Positions 43,637 to 53,133 of a stretch of DNA of 64,000 nt are shown in pieces (the stretch's first letter is position 1; each line of letters starts with the position of its first letter). The stretch spans positions 1,488,001-1,552,000 of the forward strand of contig CM056877.1 of assembly GCA_029876055.1 (NCBI GenBank). The letters run 5' to 3'. The position numbers were made by a program, and so were the translations under genes. The notes beneath the pieces are model-generated. The model did no database searches, was not told the DNA's origin, and was given only the letters and a program-made list of their open reading frames with translations. The stretch is from Madurella fahalii. Lineage: Eukaryota > Ascomycota > Sordariomycetes > Sordariales.

Positions 43637-46507
43637 ATGGCTCAGACCCAACCAGATGCCACTGCGAGGGCCATGGCGCCTGCCACGGACAGCAACGCCA
43701 AAGTGCAACAACCAAGCATGTGGCGCAACTTTTTCCTGGGCCGGGAAAAGGATCATGGGGCATCCGGGGTATCAGACGGAACACTCAAAGAGGAGAGTGT
43801 CGAGCAGCATCAAGACCCCAAGCCCGGCCTTATCCGACGAGTGTCTCGGAAAGTAGTGCCAGGCTTACCCCGGGCCGGGACATTTAAAAGACAGCAGTCG
43901 GAATTGCGGAGCAGACTGGAACCTGTCTGTCCCACGCCTGCCGAACGAAGGGCCGTCTCCGTGGATCGACGTATGCACACCTCAAGCAGCGCCTTCACTC
44001 TTTCCAACCCCCGGACCAGCGCCCCGGATTTCCTGCACCACGCCTTTAGCGCTGCTCCGTCACCGCCCTCGCTGCCCACAAGCCCCATCGACGGGATATT
44101 CGATAGCGCTGGGGACTTGGATCGTTTCGACTTTGACGTAGACCCTGACGATCGTATGCTCGTCCGGGACGCCGGCGTTGTCTCTAGAGCCGATGTCCAG
44201 TCCATGACCACCTCCCAGTATGATGCCATGATCGACGACGAGCTAGAGCGGATATGGATCCTCAACTTGTCAATGCACTTCCGTGACAAGTCCAAACGGG
44301 AAAAGTTTTTTGTCACTTACCGGGAACATGAGCATCTCTGGCGACGCGTGACCATCTCGCTCGACTACCGGAATGCCCTTGACAACTCGCTCGAGATGGA
44401 CCTGGCTTGTACCAAGTTCCAGCGCGAAAAGAATGCAAAAATTTACGAGGCCATCCGGGAGAGTCTGCCCGACATCCAGTTCTACGACACCGTCACCAAT
44501 CTCAAGCTGGAGACCAAGGAAGGGCGGCTGCATGTTCATGTCGTTGAGGATGTCAACGAAATCATCAGCTACCCATCGATCCGTATGATTCAGCATATGA
44601 GCTGCCGACGGGTCAAGGAACGCGAAATCCATTTTGATTCGCACATGTCTGGATTTGTCTACAAGGTTCGGGTTCATGGCAGGGTACTGATCAAGAAGGA
44701 GATTCCGGGTCCGGACACGGTTGAGGAGTTTCTCTACGAGATAAACGCGCTTAACGCCTTGCATCCTGCAAGAAACGTCATCCAATTTTACGGTGTTGTC
44801 GTCGACGACAGCGGGGAGCACGTCACGGGCCTACTGATTAGCTACGCCGAGCGGGGGGCCCTCATTGATGTCATCTACGATCACAACCATTCACTGCCTT
44901 GGCCGGCCCGGGAGAGGTGGGCGCGGCAGATCGTCGCCGGCCTCTCCGAGATCCACGAGGCCGGCTTCGTCCAAGGTGACTTCACCTTGTCCAACATTGT
45001 CATCGACGAGAATGAGGACGCCAAAATCATTGACATCAACCGGCGAGGTTGCCCGATCGGCTGGGAGCCACCCGAAGCAACCCCCCTAATCGAGAGCAAC
45101 CAGCGAATCTCCATGTACATTGGCGTCAAGTCTGATCTCTACCAGCTGGGCATGGTTCTTTGGGCCCTGGCGACCGAGGAAGATGAGCCCGAGGCGTACG
45201 GCCGGCCCCTGAAGATTGAACCTGACGTCCAGGTGCCAGCGTGGTACAGACGCATCGTGGAGACGTGCCTGAGCGCTAACCCCCGCGACAGAATCAATGC
45301 GAGCCAGCTGCTATCCTGGTTCCCGGACCCCGAGGAGGAGAGTCAGTACGGCCGTCCCAATGGGTCCTCGGTTGCCATGACCGACGAGGGCGGTTCGCGC
45401 CGCGACTTCAATCCCGATGCTTTCGTAAATGGGATCCCGCGCATCAAAACCGTCCACCCGCCGAGCGACTGGACCTATGCGGGCTGGAATGGCCACACCC
45501 ACATGAGCTCGGTCATGCCAGACGATTCGTACTACTACCCGGCGAGAGGGAGGTCTCCGCCGTCGCCGATGCCCAGCAACCAGGGAGATTACGAATCGTC
45601 GAGGTACGGGCGTAGGATGTACACCTGGTCAGACACGTATAACCCTGCACTGACCGTGCCATCGGTCAGTGATATGCCGCCTAGGGAGTCCGGGGCTGCA
45701 TCAGGACCGCGTTTGAAACCAAGTGGGGAGTCGTCGGAAACATATGCGGATGAAGCAAGCAGGGATGATAGATCTTGGGCGGCAAGCCGGGTGTGGCCCA
45801 TACAACCTGCCAAAGTTCAGCCCCCCCAGGAATGGGGCTTGGATTCAGTGCCGCCAAAACACACGGGCAACTGGGGGCAGCAAAGACGCAGCAGCAGCAG
45901 CAGCAGCAGCAGCATAAGAAGCAACAACGGCGGAGTCGATACCCCGGTCCGGAGCCCAGGGCCAGTTGGCGGCGGGGGGGTGACGACGGCAACAGGGCCT
46001 GAATCGCAGGCTGACAGCGGCAAGGACGTAACAGACCTAGCCAGCACCCCACGCGAGCGGCACCGGGTGGGAAGTCTCGCGTGCGACGAGGGCGAGGAGC
46101 AGCGCGGGCGGAGCCGCGTAGTACGAGGGCGGGGGCCGGCTGGAACCATGGGACAAGATACGACTGCGGCGCCGGATGGCGGCGTGTCGGGCGTCGGGTC
46201 TCGCAGTGGACTTTCCGGTGACAGAGAGCAGGCGACGCTCGGCGATCACAACAGCGGCCTCGGCAGCCGCCTCACTCAACCAGTCGATCTGAAAGGCATC
46301 GGCTCGGCCTACGATACGCCCATGCCCGTGGCCTTGACCATGGCGACAGCCACCGGTACAGCGCATTATGATGGAAAACGACGGCTAGGCGGTGAGGTGG
46401 TTCTTGATGACGACGACGACGGACTCGGTTTAGAATTAGATTCGAGACTGGCGCTGATAGCGCTAAAGACGGCGCCTGCCTCGACTCTAGACTCCAGCCT
46501 GCTATGA
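43637..46507 (+). CDS. Large protein with a divergent protein-kinase-like domain (possible pseudokinase)
   Basis: Single exon, 956 residues. The N-terminal 180 residues are Ser/Pro/Arg-rich. A conserved-looking region follows (YDAMIDDELERIWILNLSMH, then REKFFVTYREHEHLW). The kinase-like domain spans about 330-570. Seen: K353/K354 in RVLIKKEIPG as the likely beta-3 lysine; an N-lobe glutamate in VEEFLYEINALNAL; the hinge-like LLISYAERGALIDVI; a catalytic-loop equivalent VQGDFTLSN (445-453), keeping D448 and N453 but lacking HRD; and D466-I-N in place of DFG. The glycine-rich loop is not recognisable. The pattern D plus N retained suggests either weak activity or a pseudokinase. The C-terminal 380 residues are disordered and include a CAG-encoded polySer run. 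A kinase fold is well supported; activity is not. Confidence 0.8.
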   Translation: MAQTQPDATARAMAPATDSNAKVQQPSMWRNFFLGREKDHGASGVSDGTLKEESVEQHQDPKPGLIRRVSRKVVPGLPRAGTFKRQQSELRSRLEPVCPTPAERRAVSVDRRMHTSSSAFTLSNPRTSAPDFLHHAFSAAPSPPSLPTSPIDGIFDSAGDLDRFDFDVDPDDRMLVRDAGVVSRADVQSMTTSQYDAMIDDELERIWILNLSMHFRDKSKREKFFVTYREHEHLWRRVTISLDYRNALDNSLEMDLACTKFQREKNAKIYEAIRESLPDIQFYDTVTNLKLETKEGRLHVHVVEDVNEIISYPSIRMIQHMSCRRVKEREIHFDSHMSGFVYKVRVHGRVLIKKEIPGPDTVEEFLYEINALNALHPARNVIQFYGVVVDDSGEHVTGLLISYAERGALIDVIYDHNHSLPWPARERWARQIVAGLSEIHEAGFVQGDFTLSNIVIDENEDAKIIDINRRGCPIGWEPPEATPLIESNQRISMYIGVKSDLYQLGMVLWALATEEDEPEAYGRPLKIEPDVQVPAWYRRIVETCLSANPRDRINASQLLSWFPDPEEESQYGRPNGSSVAMTDEGGSRRDFNPDAFVNGIPRIKTVHPPSDWTYAGWNGHTHMSSVMPDDSYYYPARGRSPPSPMPSNQGDYESSRYGRRMYTWSDTYNPALTVPSVSDMPPRESGAASGPRLKPSGESSETYADEASRDDRSWAASRVWPIQPAKVQPPQEWGLDSVPPKHTGNWGQQRRSSSSSSSSIRSNNGGVDTPVRSPGPVGGGGVTTATGPESQADSGKDVTDLASTPRERHRVGSLACDEGEEQRGRSRVVRGRGPAGTMGQDTTAAPDGGVSGVGSRSGLSGDREQATLGDHNSGLGSRLTQPVDLKGIGSAYDTPMPVALTMATATGTAHYDGKRRLGGEVVLDDDDDGLGLELDSRLALIALKTAPASTLDSSLL
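45889..45914. repeat. CAG/AGC trinucleotide repeat encoding polyserine
   Basis: About eight in-frame AGC codons encode a serine run in the disordered C-terminal region of the kinase-like protein. Confidence 0.85.
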
Positions 46508-46692
46508 TGATGGCACCGATGACAATGGTGATATGGTGCGATGTGGGTGTGGGGATGGCGTTGTATATCCCCGCGCCCCTCCACTCTCCTTTTTCCTTAA
46601 CCAGCGCAGCCCCCCACGCCCCCTGTTTTTTCGTTTTTTTTGTGTTGCGATGAAGACTCACGTTTTCCTCGTCCATCTTGCCTTTCTTTTTC

Positions 46693-46708
46693 TTTTTTTT
46701 TTTTTTTT
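46693..46708. repeat. Poly(T) tract, 16 nt
   Basis: Uninterrupted T16 about 190 bp downstream of the large kinase-like gene, in its probable 3' flank. Confidence 0.85.
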
Positions 46709-47819
46709 CCCTGGTCTGGTGCAAGAGGGCTTGCGGAAGGCCATCCCCCACCAAGCTAAGCGAGAGCGGGTGGGCGAGGTTGGGTTTGCAGAACGGTAGG
46801 AACGGCGGTGACGGTGGTGACGGCAATCTGAATGAGTTAACGATGTTTCTGTTTCCGTTTGTGTTTGTCCCTTCTTTTGCTGGCTCTGTCAACCTTTGCG
46901 TTTACTAGCATCTTTGTAATATCGCTGGGCGGCTTTACTGATTTTTCATTACTGCTAGCGATCCTCTGCAATCATTGAAAAGAATCCGGGTGCGAGTCGT
47001 GGGTTTTTCACACACATCATAGGCGCGAACTCCTGACCTAGATCGGGTCATGTTTATAATTTCTAGTTGAACCTCGTCAAGCTCTGTGTAGTGTTGTTGC
47101 TGGGACATTTGAGTCTCCGCCTAGCCTACGCAACATAGGCATCGTCGTCTAGCCCTGCTCTGTAGCGAATGACGAAAGGCACGTGGTTTGACCGCGCTGG
47201 AAACTGCCTGCCTGCCTGCGCTGCGTTGCTTGAGTCGTCGGTGTCACTGATGGTGCTATTGCTACTTCGTACCCGCTAGGGACAAATGTAGAGGATCCTA
47301 TGTGTACTTGAGTACTATGTACCCTGGGTACGATACGAGGACCGAATTGCTTCAAACTCTTGAAGCTCCCATTGACCCAAATGTCGCTTTATCCACTCGC
47401 CAACAGCGCCCATCTGCTCGTAGGCAGACGGCTTGTCCGTGAGGTGTCGAGATCACTGTTGTTTTACGGCTGGCTGATCGGTACCGCCATCATGGCGCTA
47501 TTAATGGGGCCGACAAAAGGCAGGACCCTCGCAACACGAGCCTTCAGTCTTCCGTGTCAAGCCTGGTGCAGCCTAACCCTTCCCTCCGCGAACTCACATG
47601 TGTCTACTCTCATTGGCCAATCTACTGAGTTAGCACATTTCGCGCGCCGTGGTTCTGACACCATGAAACACCCAACAGAGGTGGGAATACTTATAACGGG
47701 GGGGAGATGGGCTCCAAGTCGACCGTTGACAGGGCCGCGGATATGACTCGCTTGGTTCGTCCGCCCGCACCCCTACCTACCCCTAGCCTCCGACGAAACA
47801 TCATAAACTGACCGAAGAA

Positions 47820-47839
47820 ATATATATATATATATAAAA
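47820..47839 (+). promoter_or_regulatory. TA-repeat/TATA-like element
   Basis: An alternating TA tract ending in TATAAAAG lies about 20-40 bp upstream of the first in-frame ATG (47858) of the small kinase-like gene. It could be a TATA element; if so, the real start codon is probably one further downstream. Functional role is inferred. Confidence 0.4.
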
Positions 47840-47857
47840 GAAAAGCATCATTTTCGT

Positions 47858-48463
47858 ATGGGCAAGCGCCGTATCTCAGGACTAGGGACGCTTTGCGGTC
47901 ACCATCGCAATGTCGTCCATCTCCAAATCCTCCCTACTGCATTTGACCGGCTCGTCTTCTGGCTGCTCCAGCTTCTGCCTGTGGCACTTTGCATTATCAT
48001 CCAGTCCTGGTTCCCAGAATGGTTTCTTCCCTCACGGATTGTGCTCAAACGGCAGAAGAAAGGCGGGGACGACGAGCTCGACAACGAGAAGGCCATCTAT
48101 CAAGCCTTAGCTCCGGTTCAGGGCAAAGTTGTCCCAGTCTGCTACGGCGAGGCTGAATGCACCGAGACAGAGATGACCGGGACACGAGCACTCGTTCTAT
48201 CTGATGTTGAAGGTGTATCCTTGCACGAGGATGACGCACGGGGACTGGATGTAGCACAGCTTGAGGGGATGCTCTCAGAGCCTTTCCGTGCCCTTGCGGA
48301 GCTCAAAGTCTCACACGACGATTACAAACTCGACAATTACCGCCTGGTCGGGGACAGAATCATGATCATCGACCCCGACTTTGTCACCTTTCGTAGCGTC
48401 AAATTTGTCTCACGGCTATATAACAATGTCCACCGCGGGGGTGCAATGATGAGCTGGCTATGA
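47858..48463 (+). CDS. Small kinase-like (PKL-fold) protein, possibly with incomplete N-terminus
   Basis: An open frame of 201 codons. The supported part starts around IIIQSWFPEWFLPSRIVLKRQK, whose lysines fit the beta-3 strand. It continues with DNEKAIYQALAPVQGKVVPVCYG (N-lobe helix and beta-4), TRALVLSDVEGVSL (hinge), and the C-lobe loop VSHDDYKLDNYRL with IMIIDPDFV. In HDDYKLDN and IDPDFV I see equivalents of the catalytic Asp/Asn and the metal-binding Asp of small fungal protein-kinase-like families. The N-terminal 40 residues are doubtful. The overlapping frame from 47910 begins MSSISKSSLLHLTGSSSGCS and may be the real first exon, joined by an unrecognised intron. The C-terminus ends shortly after the metal-binding loop. 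It may be a real small gene or a decayed remnant. Confidence 0.55.
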   Translation: MGKRRISGLGTLCGHHRNVVHLQILPTAFDRLVFWLLQLLPVALCIIIQSWFPEWFLPSRIVLKRQKKGGDDELDNEKAIYQALAPVQGKVVPVCYGEAECTETEMTGTRALVLSDVEGVSLHEDDARGLDVAQLEGMLSEPFRALAELKVSHDDYKLDNYRLVGDRIMIIDPDFVTFRSVKFVSRLYNNVHRGGAMMSWL

Positions 48464-48640
48464 AATCGGCACAAGAAGAGTTGTATACGTCGCATTGCGC
48501 GCCGCTGGACGACAGAGCCGTGGCTTGGGCAAGTATACCTCGACCGTGCAATCTAAAGCAAAAGTTGTTATTGACACATGCTTGCGCAGCCTTCGTGTAA
48601 AGCTCCAACGCCTCGTAAAGAATCACTGCCATTCTGGGGC

Positions 48641-50750
48641 CTAACCAGGGCCGCTATCTCGGTCCAAGATTTTATCGGTATTTCCCATATCAGTCAAGGG
48701 GCAATAAGCGACGGCGACGACAACAACAACAACAACATTCTTCCTCCCTAGCACTCGCGTCGCCGCAGTATCCATCTCGACCAACCGGCAGCCGGTTCCG
48801 TAATCCTTCGAGCGCGCTCCGCATCTCCCGCAAGCTCCTTCTTTAGCGGCACGGCACGCCCCAAGTCGTCCTTGAGGTATGATCGCTAGTACGAACGGGA
48901 GCATCGACGCCCTGGCAATCCGGGAGGCGATCCGGACGGAGAGAATTCCGGGGGAGTTCGGAGGCGGGCAATGCTGCTCGAAGGCTCGCATGGCACAGCC
49001 GACTGAGACAAGATTCTGGCTTTGAAGTTGTCAGACGCATTGGTGCGAATAGAGCGTGTACGTAGCGCTCACTCACCTCTCGATCCGAGTGGCTGTCTCG
49101 ATCCGGATTGGGTGTTCCTGACTGTACTCGTTGTTCAGGCGATTGATTTCCGCCGACAGTTGTATCCCTAGATACCTGCTCCCACTGAAGCCACCGCAGA
49201 CAATGAGGTACTTTGGGGGGGCCAGAGTCAGCTCTTGTGATTCTATAATCCGAGACACTTCGGCTTGTGCGCATACCTTGGGCAGCTTGTGGCGTTTTTG
49301 CCAAGCAGCCTCCACTTGATTCCGAACTAGATCTACGATCTTGCCTATCGTCGGGTCGAAAAGCGCTTTCAGCTCGTCGCTATTTAAGCAGTTAAGACCA
49401 ATCGTCCCGCAAGAGAGTATGGCAAGATCAACCCGGGAGAGGGAGGAAAGGGCGGGAGGGAGCACAATTACCTCGTGAAGGTGACATCGGCTGAGCGCGT
49501 GCATTGTCGCTTGCCCCTTCGGCCGGTCGCGATCGGCTCGGAATAGGGGCCAGAAGATCCATCAAAGTCAGGTTTGATAAGTCTGCGCCACATCAACCGG
49601 TAGAGGTGCCTAGTCCAGATAGAGATGTCGCTAGGAGCTGACGGACCTACCGCCTCACGAATCTTTTCCTCGAGGCGTTCCCGGAAGAGGCCATCAAGCA
49701 AGACCAGCCCGCAAAACCGCGCGTCTCCCGGCACGCATTCCTCGAGTGCCAAAGGCTCTGTTGACGTTATGTCGTATGAGATGGCGTCCTAGGAGGGATT
49801 CGATAGTTAGCCCCAGTGTATGTACCAAGGGAAGAGAATGAGGAGCAAGAGAACGACTTACGGCAGTGGCCCCGCCACAGTCACAAATAGTAATGATGCC
49901 GCCGCTCTACCCAAAGAACGTCAGCTAATGGTTGGTCCCTGGAGGTGGATGGTTAGAATAGCAGGAGTGTCTACCGTCAAGTCGCTCAGGCTACCAGTAA
50001 CCTCTATGTAAGCCAAGGCAGCAGCCTCCGGCTCCATGCAGAACTCGACTGTAGACAGCAGGTGGCGGTGGCCGGCACATGCAGGAATACCGGCTGCTTC
50101 GACCGCGCCTTTGAAGCGGGCCAGCGTTTCGGGCTTTGAGTTGGCAGGGACGCCAATGGCCACGTGCAACGTCAACCCGACAATTTGCTCCTTGGTGATT
50201 CTACCTGCTCCGATGACATGGTCGAGAGTGGCGCGCCAAAGGCTCTTTAGGTAGTCCACAGTCAGCGCGGTCGCCGTCGTGTTGTGCTGAACCCACAATC
50301 GCCTGGCGTCGTCCAATCGCTAGATCTCCGAATATCGTCATTGCCGAGGTCGTCAGGATGCACCGGCCCGAGCTTGAACCATCGGAATGACTCCTCGTCG
50401 TCTGACACCTGCAATCCCCAGCGGGCTGGCTCACCGGCGGTTTCTTGACCGGGCCGCTTCAGGGCGAGCAACGTAGGTACCTTGAGATGGAAATCTGTAC
50501 TGTAGCCCAGATCTCCCTGGAGCCTGGAAGATAGCCACCCACGTAGGCTGTTGGCAAAATGGCTGGATCGCACTGCTGCGCCCGAGAAACTACACTGGGT
50601 CAATATCAACCGGACAAGTAAAGGTGACGCGGGCGAGGGGAGATGGGGAATAAAAGAGGGCCAAGACAAGGGAGCTCACGTCGTGCCGAAGTCGATGCCG
50701 ATAGCAATCCGTAAACCCATTCCATGCGGCGACTGGGAACTCGTCGCCAT
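48641..50750 (-). CDS. Diverged Hsp70-like ATPase-domain protein (HSPA12-type)
   Basis: Seven exons, complement(join(48641..49019,49077..49379,49472..49788,49862..49906,49975..50319,50364..50589,50680..50750)), give about 561 residues. Phosphate-1 motif IAIGIDFGTTFSGAA spans the first intron. Later elements are KWFKL-like FRWFKLGP, LTVDYLKSLW, LTLHVAIGVPA, FCMEPEAAALAYIE, phosphate-2 motif IITICDCGGATADAISYDIT, LVLLDGLFRERLEEKI, and the adenosine-like motif YLIVCGGFSGSRYLGIQL. Conserved exon junctions all keep frame. One intron (50363-50320) is just 44 bp. Exon 7 (VSVGCAMRAFEQ) loses similarity after about 15 residues, so the C-terminus is uncertain; a different acceptor gives a stop at 48843. 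Fungi carry many such Hsp70-like genes of unknown role. The canonical Hsp70 substrate-binding domain is absent. Confidence 0.72.
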
Positions 50751-51512
50751 GGTGCTGGGAGGCGATCAATGTTATTGGTGCCGCTTGCAGCGAAAGGATG
50801 AAATGTAAATAGATTACACGATGCCACGAATAATTCCGGATGGCCCAAGAGGATGGAACTCCCAGCCAAATCAGGTATGGGCACCAGGCGCAGGCGCATC
50901 TTTGGCCGTCTCGCCCTTTTGCTACTATATACTTCATAGCTTAGCAGTCATCATCGGCTTTGGAAGCACATTAGTACAGTACCCACCGACCGAAAGCAAA
51001 CAGCAGACCTCTCCGCATTAACGTGTCATGCATGGGTTTGTCACACCTTTCTCATCCGGTTTGTCTTTGTTTCTGAGTGATCAACTTCTCAACTTCTCAG
51101 GTGCCTGCCACCTTTTGCCATTCGACCTGTGGCCTGCTCTCATCCTTCCTCTCTGCAGACTGCAGATGCCCGCCCAAACCATGGGTTCTTTATCCGGCAA
51201 ACAAAGATACTAACATGGCCGTGTTAACTTTCCCCACTTGGAACCATCTATTTGCCCCTAGCCACAGGAATCGTTTCGTCGGCCCCTTTTTGTCACCTGG
51301 GTTTTTGCCTTCATTCGCATGCCATATCCCGATGGTTTCCACCCCAAACCACAGTTCTATGACAAAAAATGGATACCTTGGCCCTCTACTCCTTGGAAAT
51401 CTTTGCTTGTCTTTGTTCTTGGGTTGCTACTTCTTAGGCCTCTCCGCTGCACGTCTTCGCTCTTTTTTGCTCTCTTCTTGATATCCCAACCCACAAATCT
51501 CCCCTAACCAAC

Positions 51513-51548
<36 letters not shown>

Positions 51549-51589
51549 CCCCCCAACCCCACGTGCCTTATTTCTTTTAACCATCAATC
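50751..51589. other. Divergent intergenic region between the Hsp70-like and orphan genes
   Basis: About 840 bp with no supported gene; short plus-strand frames are Phe/Leu/Ser-rich. A CAA repeat (about 51515-51549) lies just upstream of the next start and probably sits in its 5' leader. Confidence 0.45.
51515..51549. repeat. (ACA)n/CAA microsatellite in probable 5' leader
   Basis: About 12 copies of a CAA/ACA trinucleotide end about 40 bp before the ATG at 51590. CAA-rich leaders are unstructured and common in fungal mRNAs. Confidence 0.85.
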
Positions 51590-53133
51590 ATGTTGCGACG
51601 ACCATCGTTACCACGGAAGTGCAAGACCACGGGAAGCTCAGCACAACGTGCCGCCACTACCCCCGGGAATCACGGTGGCCGCGCTCCGTTGCCGCGGGAG
51701 TCCAAGGCCACGAGAAGCTCAGGCCTAAGCGTCGCCAGGGCCCCCATGAGCCACGGCCGCCACACTCGCTCAGCCAGACGCGGGGCTCTACCCCCCGGCA
51801 AGAAGGCACAACGTCCTGCAGCCATGGCGGAACAGCCACCGTTTTCTCAGCCCACCACTCCCAACACGGCGTCCAAGGCCGCCGGCGACGCCGAAGAGGC
51901 CGGGAGCGAGACCTACACTTTTTATTATTTTAAGCCTTATGTCAGAACCCCTCATGAGCAATTCTGTTACTTAACGGCCTTTTATGATACCGACTTCCTC
52001 GAGCTTGCCCTTGGATCGTGGGAAGAAATGCATGATTGGATAGTCTCGGCCGCGCGGACGTGTTTCGCCGGGCCCGTCGACTGGGAGACGCTCGATGCAG
52101 GGACCCAAGGGATGTTGCTCACTTGGACCCCGAAAGCCAGGGCATACATGGGGACGGTCTCCGGGGCAAGAGTCATGATCGAGGCATGGATCTGGCGGGT
52201 TCTGGTCGAACATGTTTTCAAGGGCTCCGGAGAGCAACAACATTGGAAAGCCTATTCCGAGGTGTTGCGCACGATGGAATGTCAGTTTCCCCGCAATCCC
52301 CTCGCCGCATGATCCTCTGCCCCCTTCTCGCTTTCCCCTGGGCGTCTTTCTGAGGTTGCTGACGTCGGCCGAAGCCCTGGCAGCTCGGCCGCCCGAACTT
52401 TTGGGATACGACCCGCTGGTGTTACCTGCACGCAGATGCCCTCTCCGGCACGGGGATATTGCGGTAGATAGACTGAAGTGTCACTCGTTGTTCTGGCGTT
52501 CCATGACTACACACCTGCTGGGTTGGGCTCACAACCAAGAGTCCCGCTACACGGTCGAATACGTTGTTGAACTTCTCTACCGGAGCTTGAAAGTAGGCCA
52601 CTGTCTCAAGCTCAACGACGAAGTCACCCCAGAGAAGGTGCGCGAGAGATTCGGGCGAGTGGCTAAGTCGGCAGTCGCCATAGACTGGTATGTACAGGCA
52701 ATTCATCTGCACTTTGCGACTGCCACGGGAGCCGGTACCGATGAGAGAGAAACAGGGGGTTTAGAATTAAAGGTGGAGGCTGACACTGTTGATTAGGTAC
52801 ATGCAACGCAGCCACGCAATGTACGAAATCAGCTTCACAGATCCTGACACAGGCAGAGCACACAGCTTCCCGTACAAGGAAGGCACGTTGATTGATCCGC
52901 ACGATATGGTTTCCGATGAAGTGTCCCATGAAGGGCGTCTGGTGGACCTTGTTGTGAGGCCTTTGATAGGAAGCCGGGGCGATTATCTTGTCCCAGTGGT
53001 CGACTGGGATTGGACAATGCCCGCGCGCTGGTCAATGATGGTGACCATTGACCAGTTTCCCGACGAGGAGGAAGAGGTTGAGGAACAAGAGGTTGAGAAA
53101 GAAGAGGTTGAGGAAGATGGGAGAGGGAGATGA
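51590..53133 (+). CDS. Orphan three-exon gene, unknown function
   Basis: Three exons, join(51590..52280,52384..52687,52797..53133), give 443 residues. Intron 1 has donor GTCAGT, branch-like GCTGACG and acceptor GGCAG; intron 2 has GTATGT and TTAG. Both keep frame. The N-terminal 80 residues are basic and show a degenerate internal repeat of the form LPR-x2-K-x2-SS-x4-A-x2-P-x3-HG. A second possible start lies at 51824 (MAEQPPFSQ). The core looks globular and Trp/Tyr-rich: YTFYYFKPYVRTPHEQFCY, LALGSWEEMHDWIVSAAR, IEAWIWRVLVEHVFKGSGEQ, LKCHSLFWRSMTTHLLGWA and WYMQRSHAMYEISFTD. The C-terminus is an acidic Glu/Val-rich tail. I recognise no known domain. The core's layout recalls fungal-only proteins found in clonal expansions, but that is a guess. 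Confidence 0.65.

Larger units (their letters stand above)
46508..47857. other. Intergenic segment between two kinase-like genes
   Basis: 1.35 kb without a supported gene. It contains T16 at 46693-46708 and an alternating TA run at 47820-47836 immediately upstream of the next gene. A 128-codon plus-strand frame (47360-47746) shows no domain. Confidence 0.5.

Noticed and set aside
48843..49002. Alternative last exon of the Hsp70-like gene
   Set aside because: Acceptor TCTCAG keeps frame but gives a C-terminus without family similarity, whereas the acceptor at 49020 yields VGCAMRAFEQ, which fits the family better.
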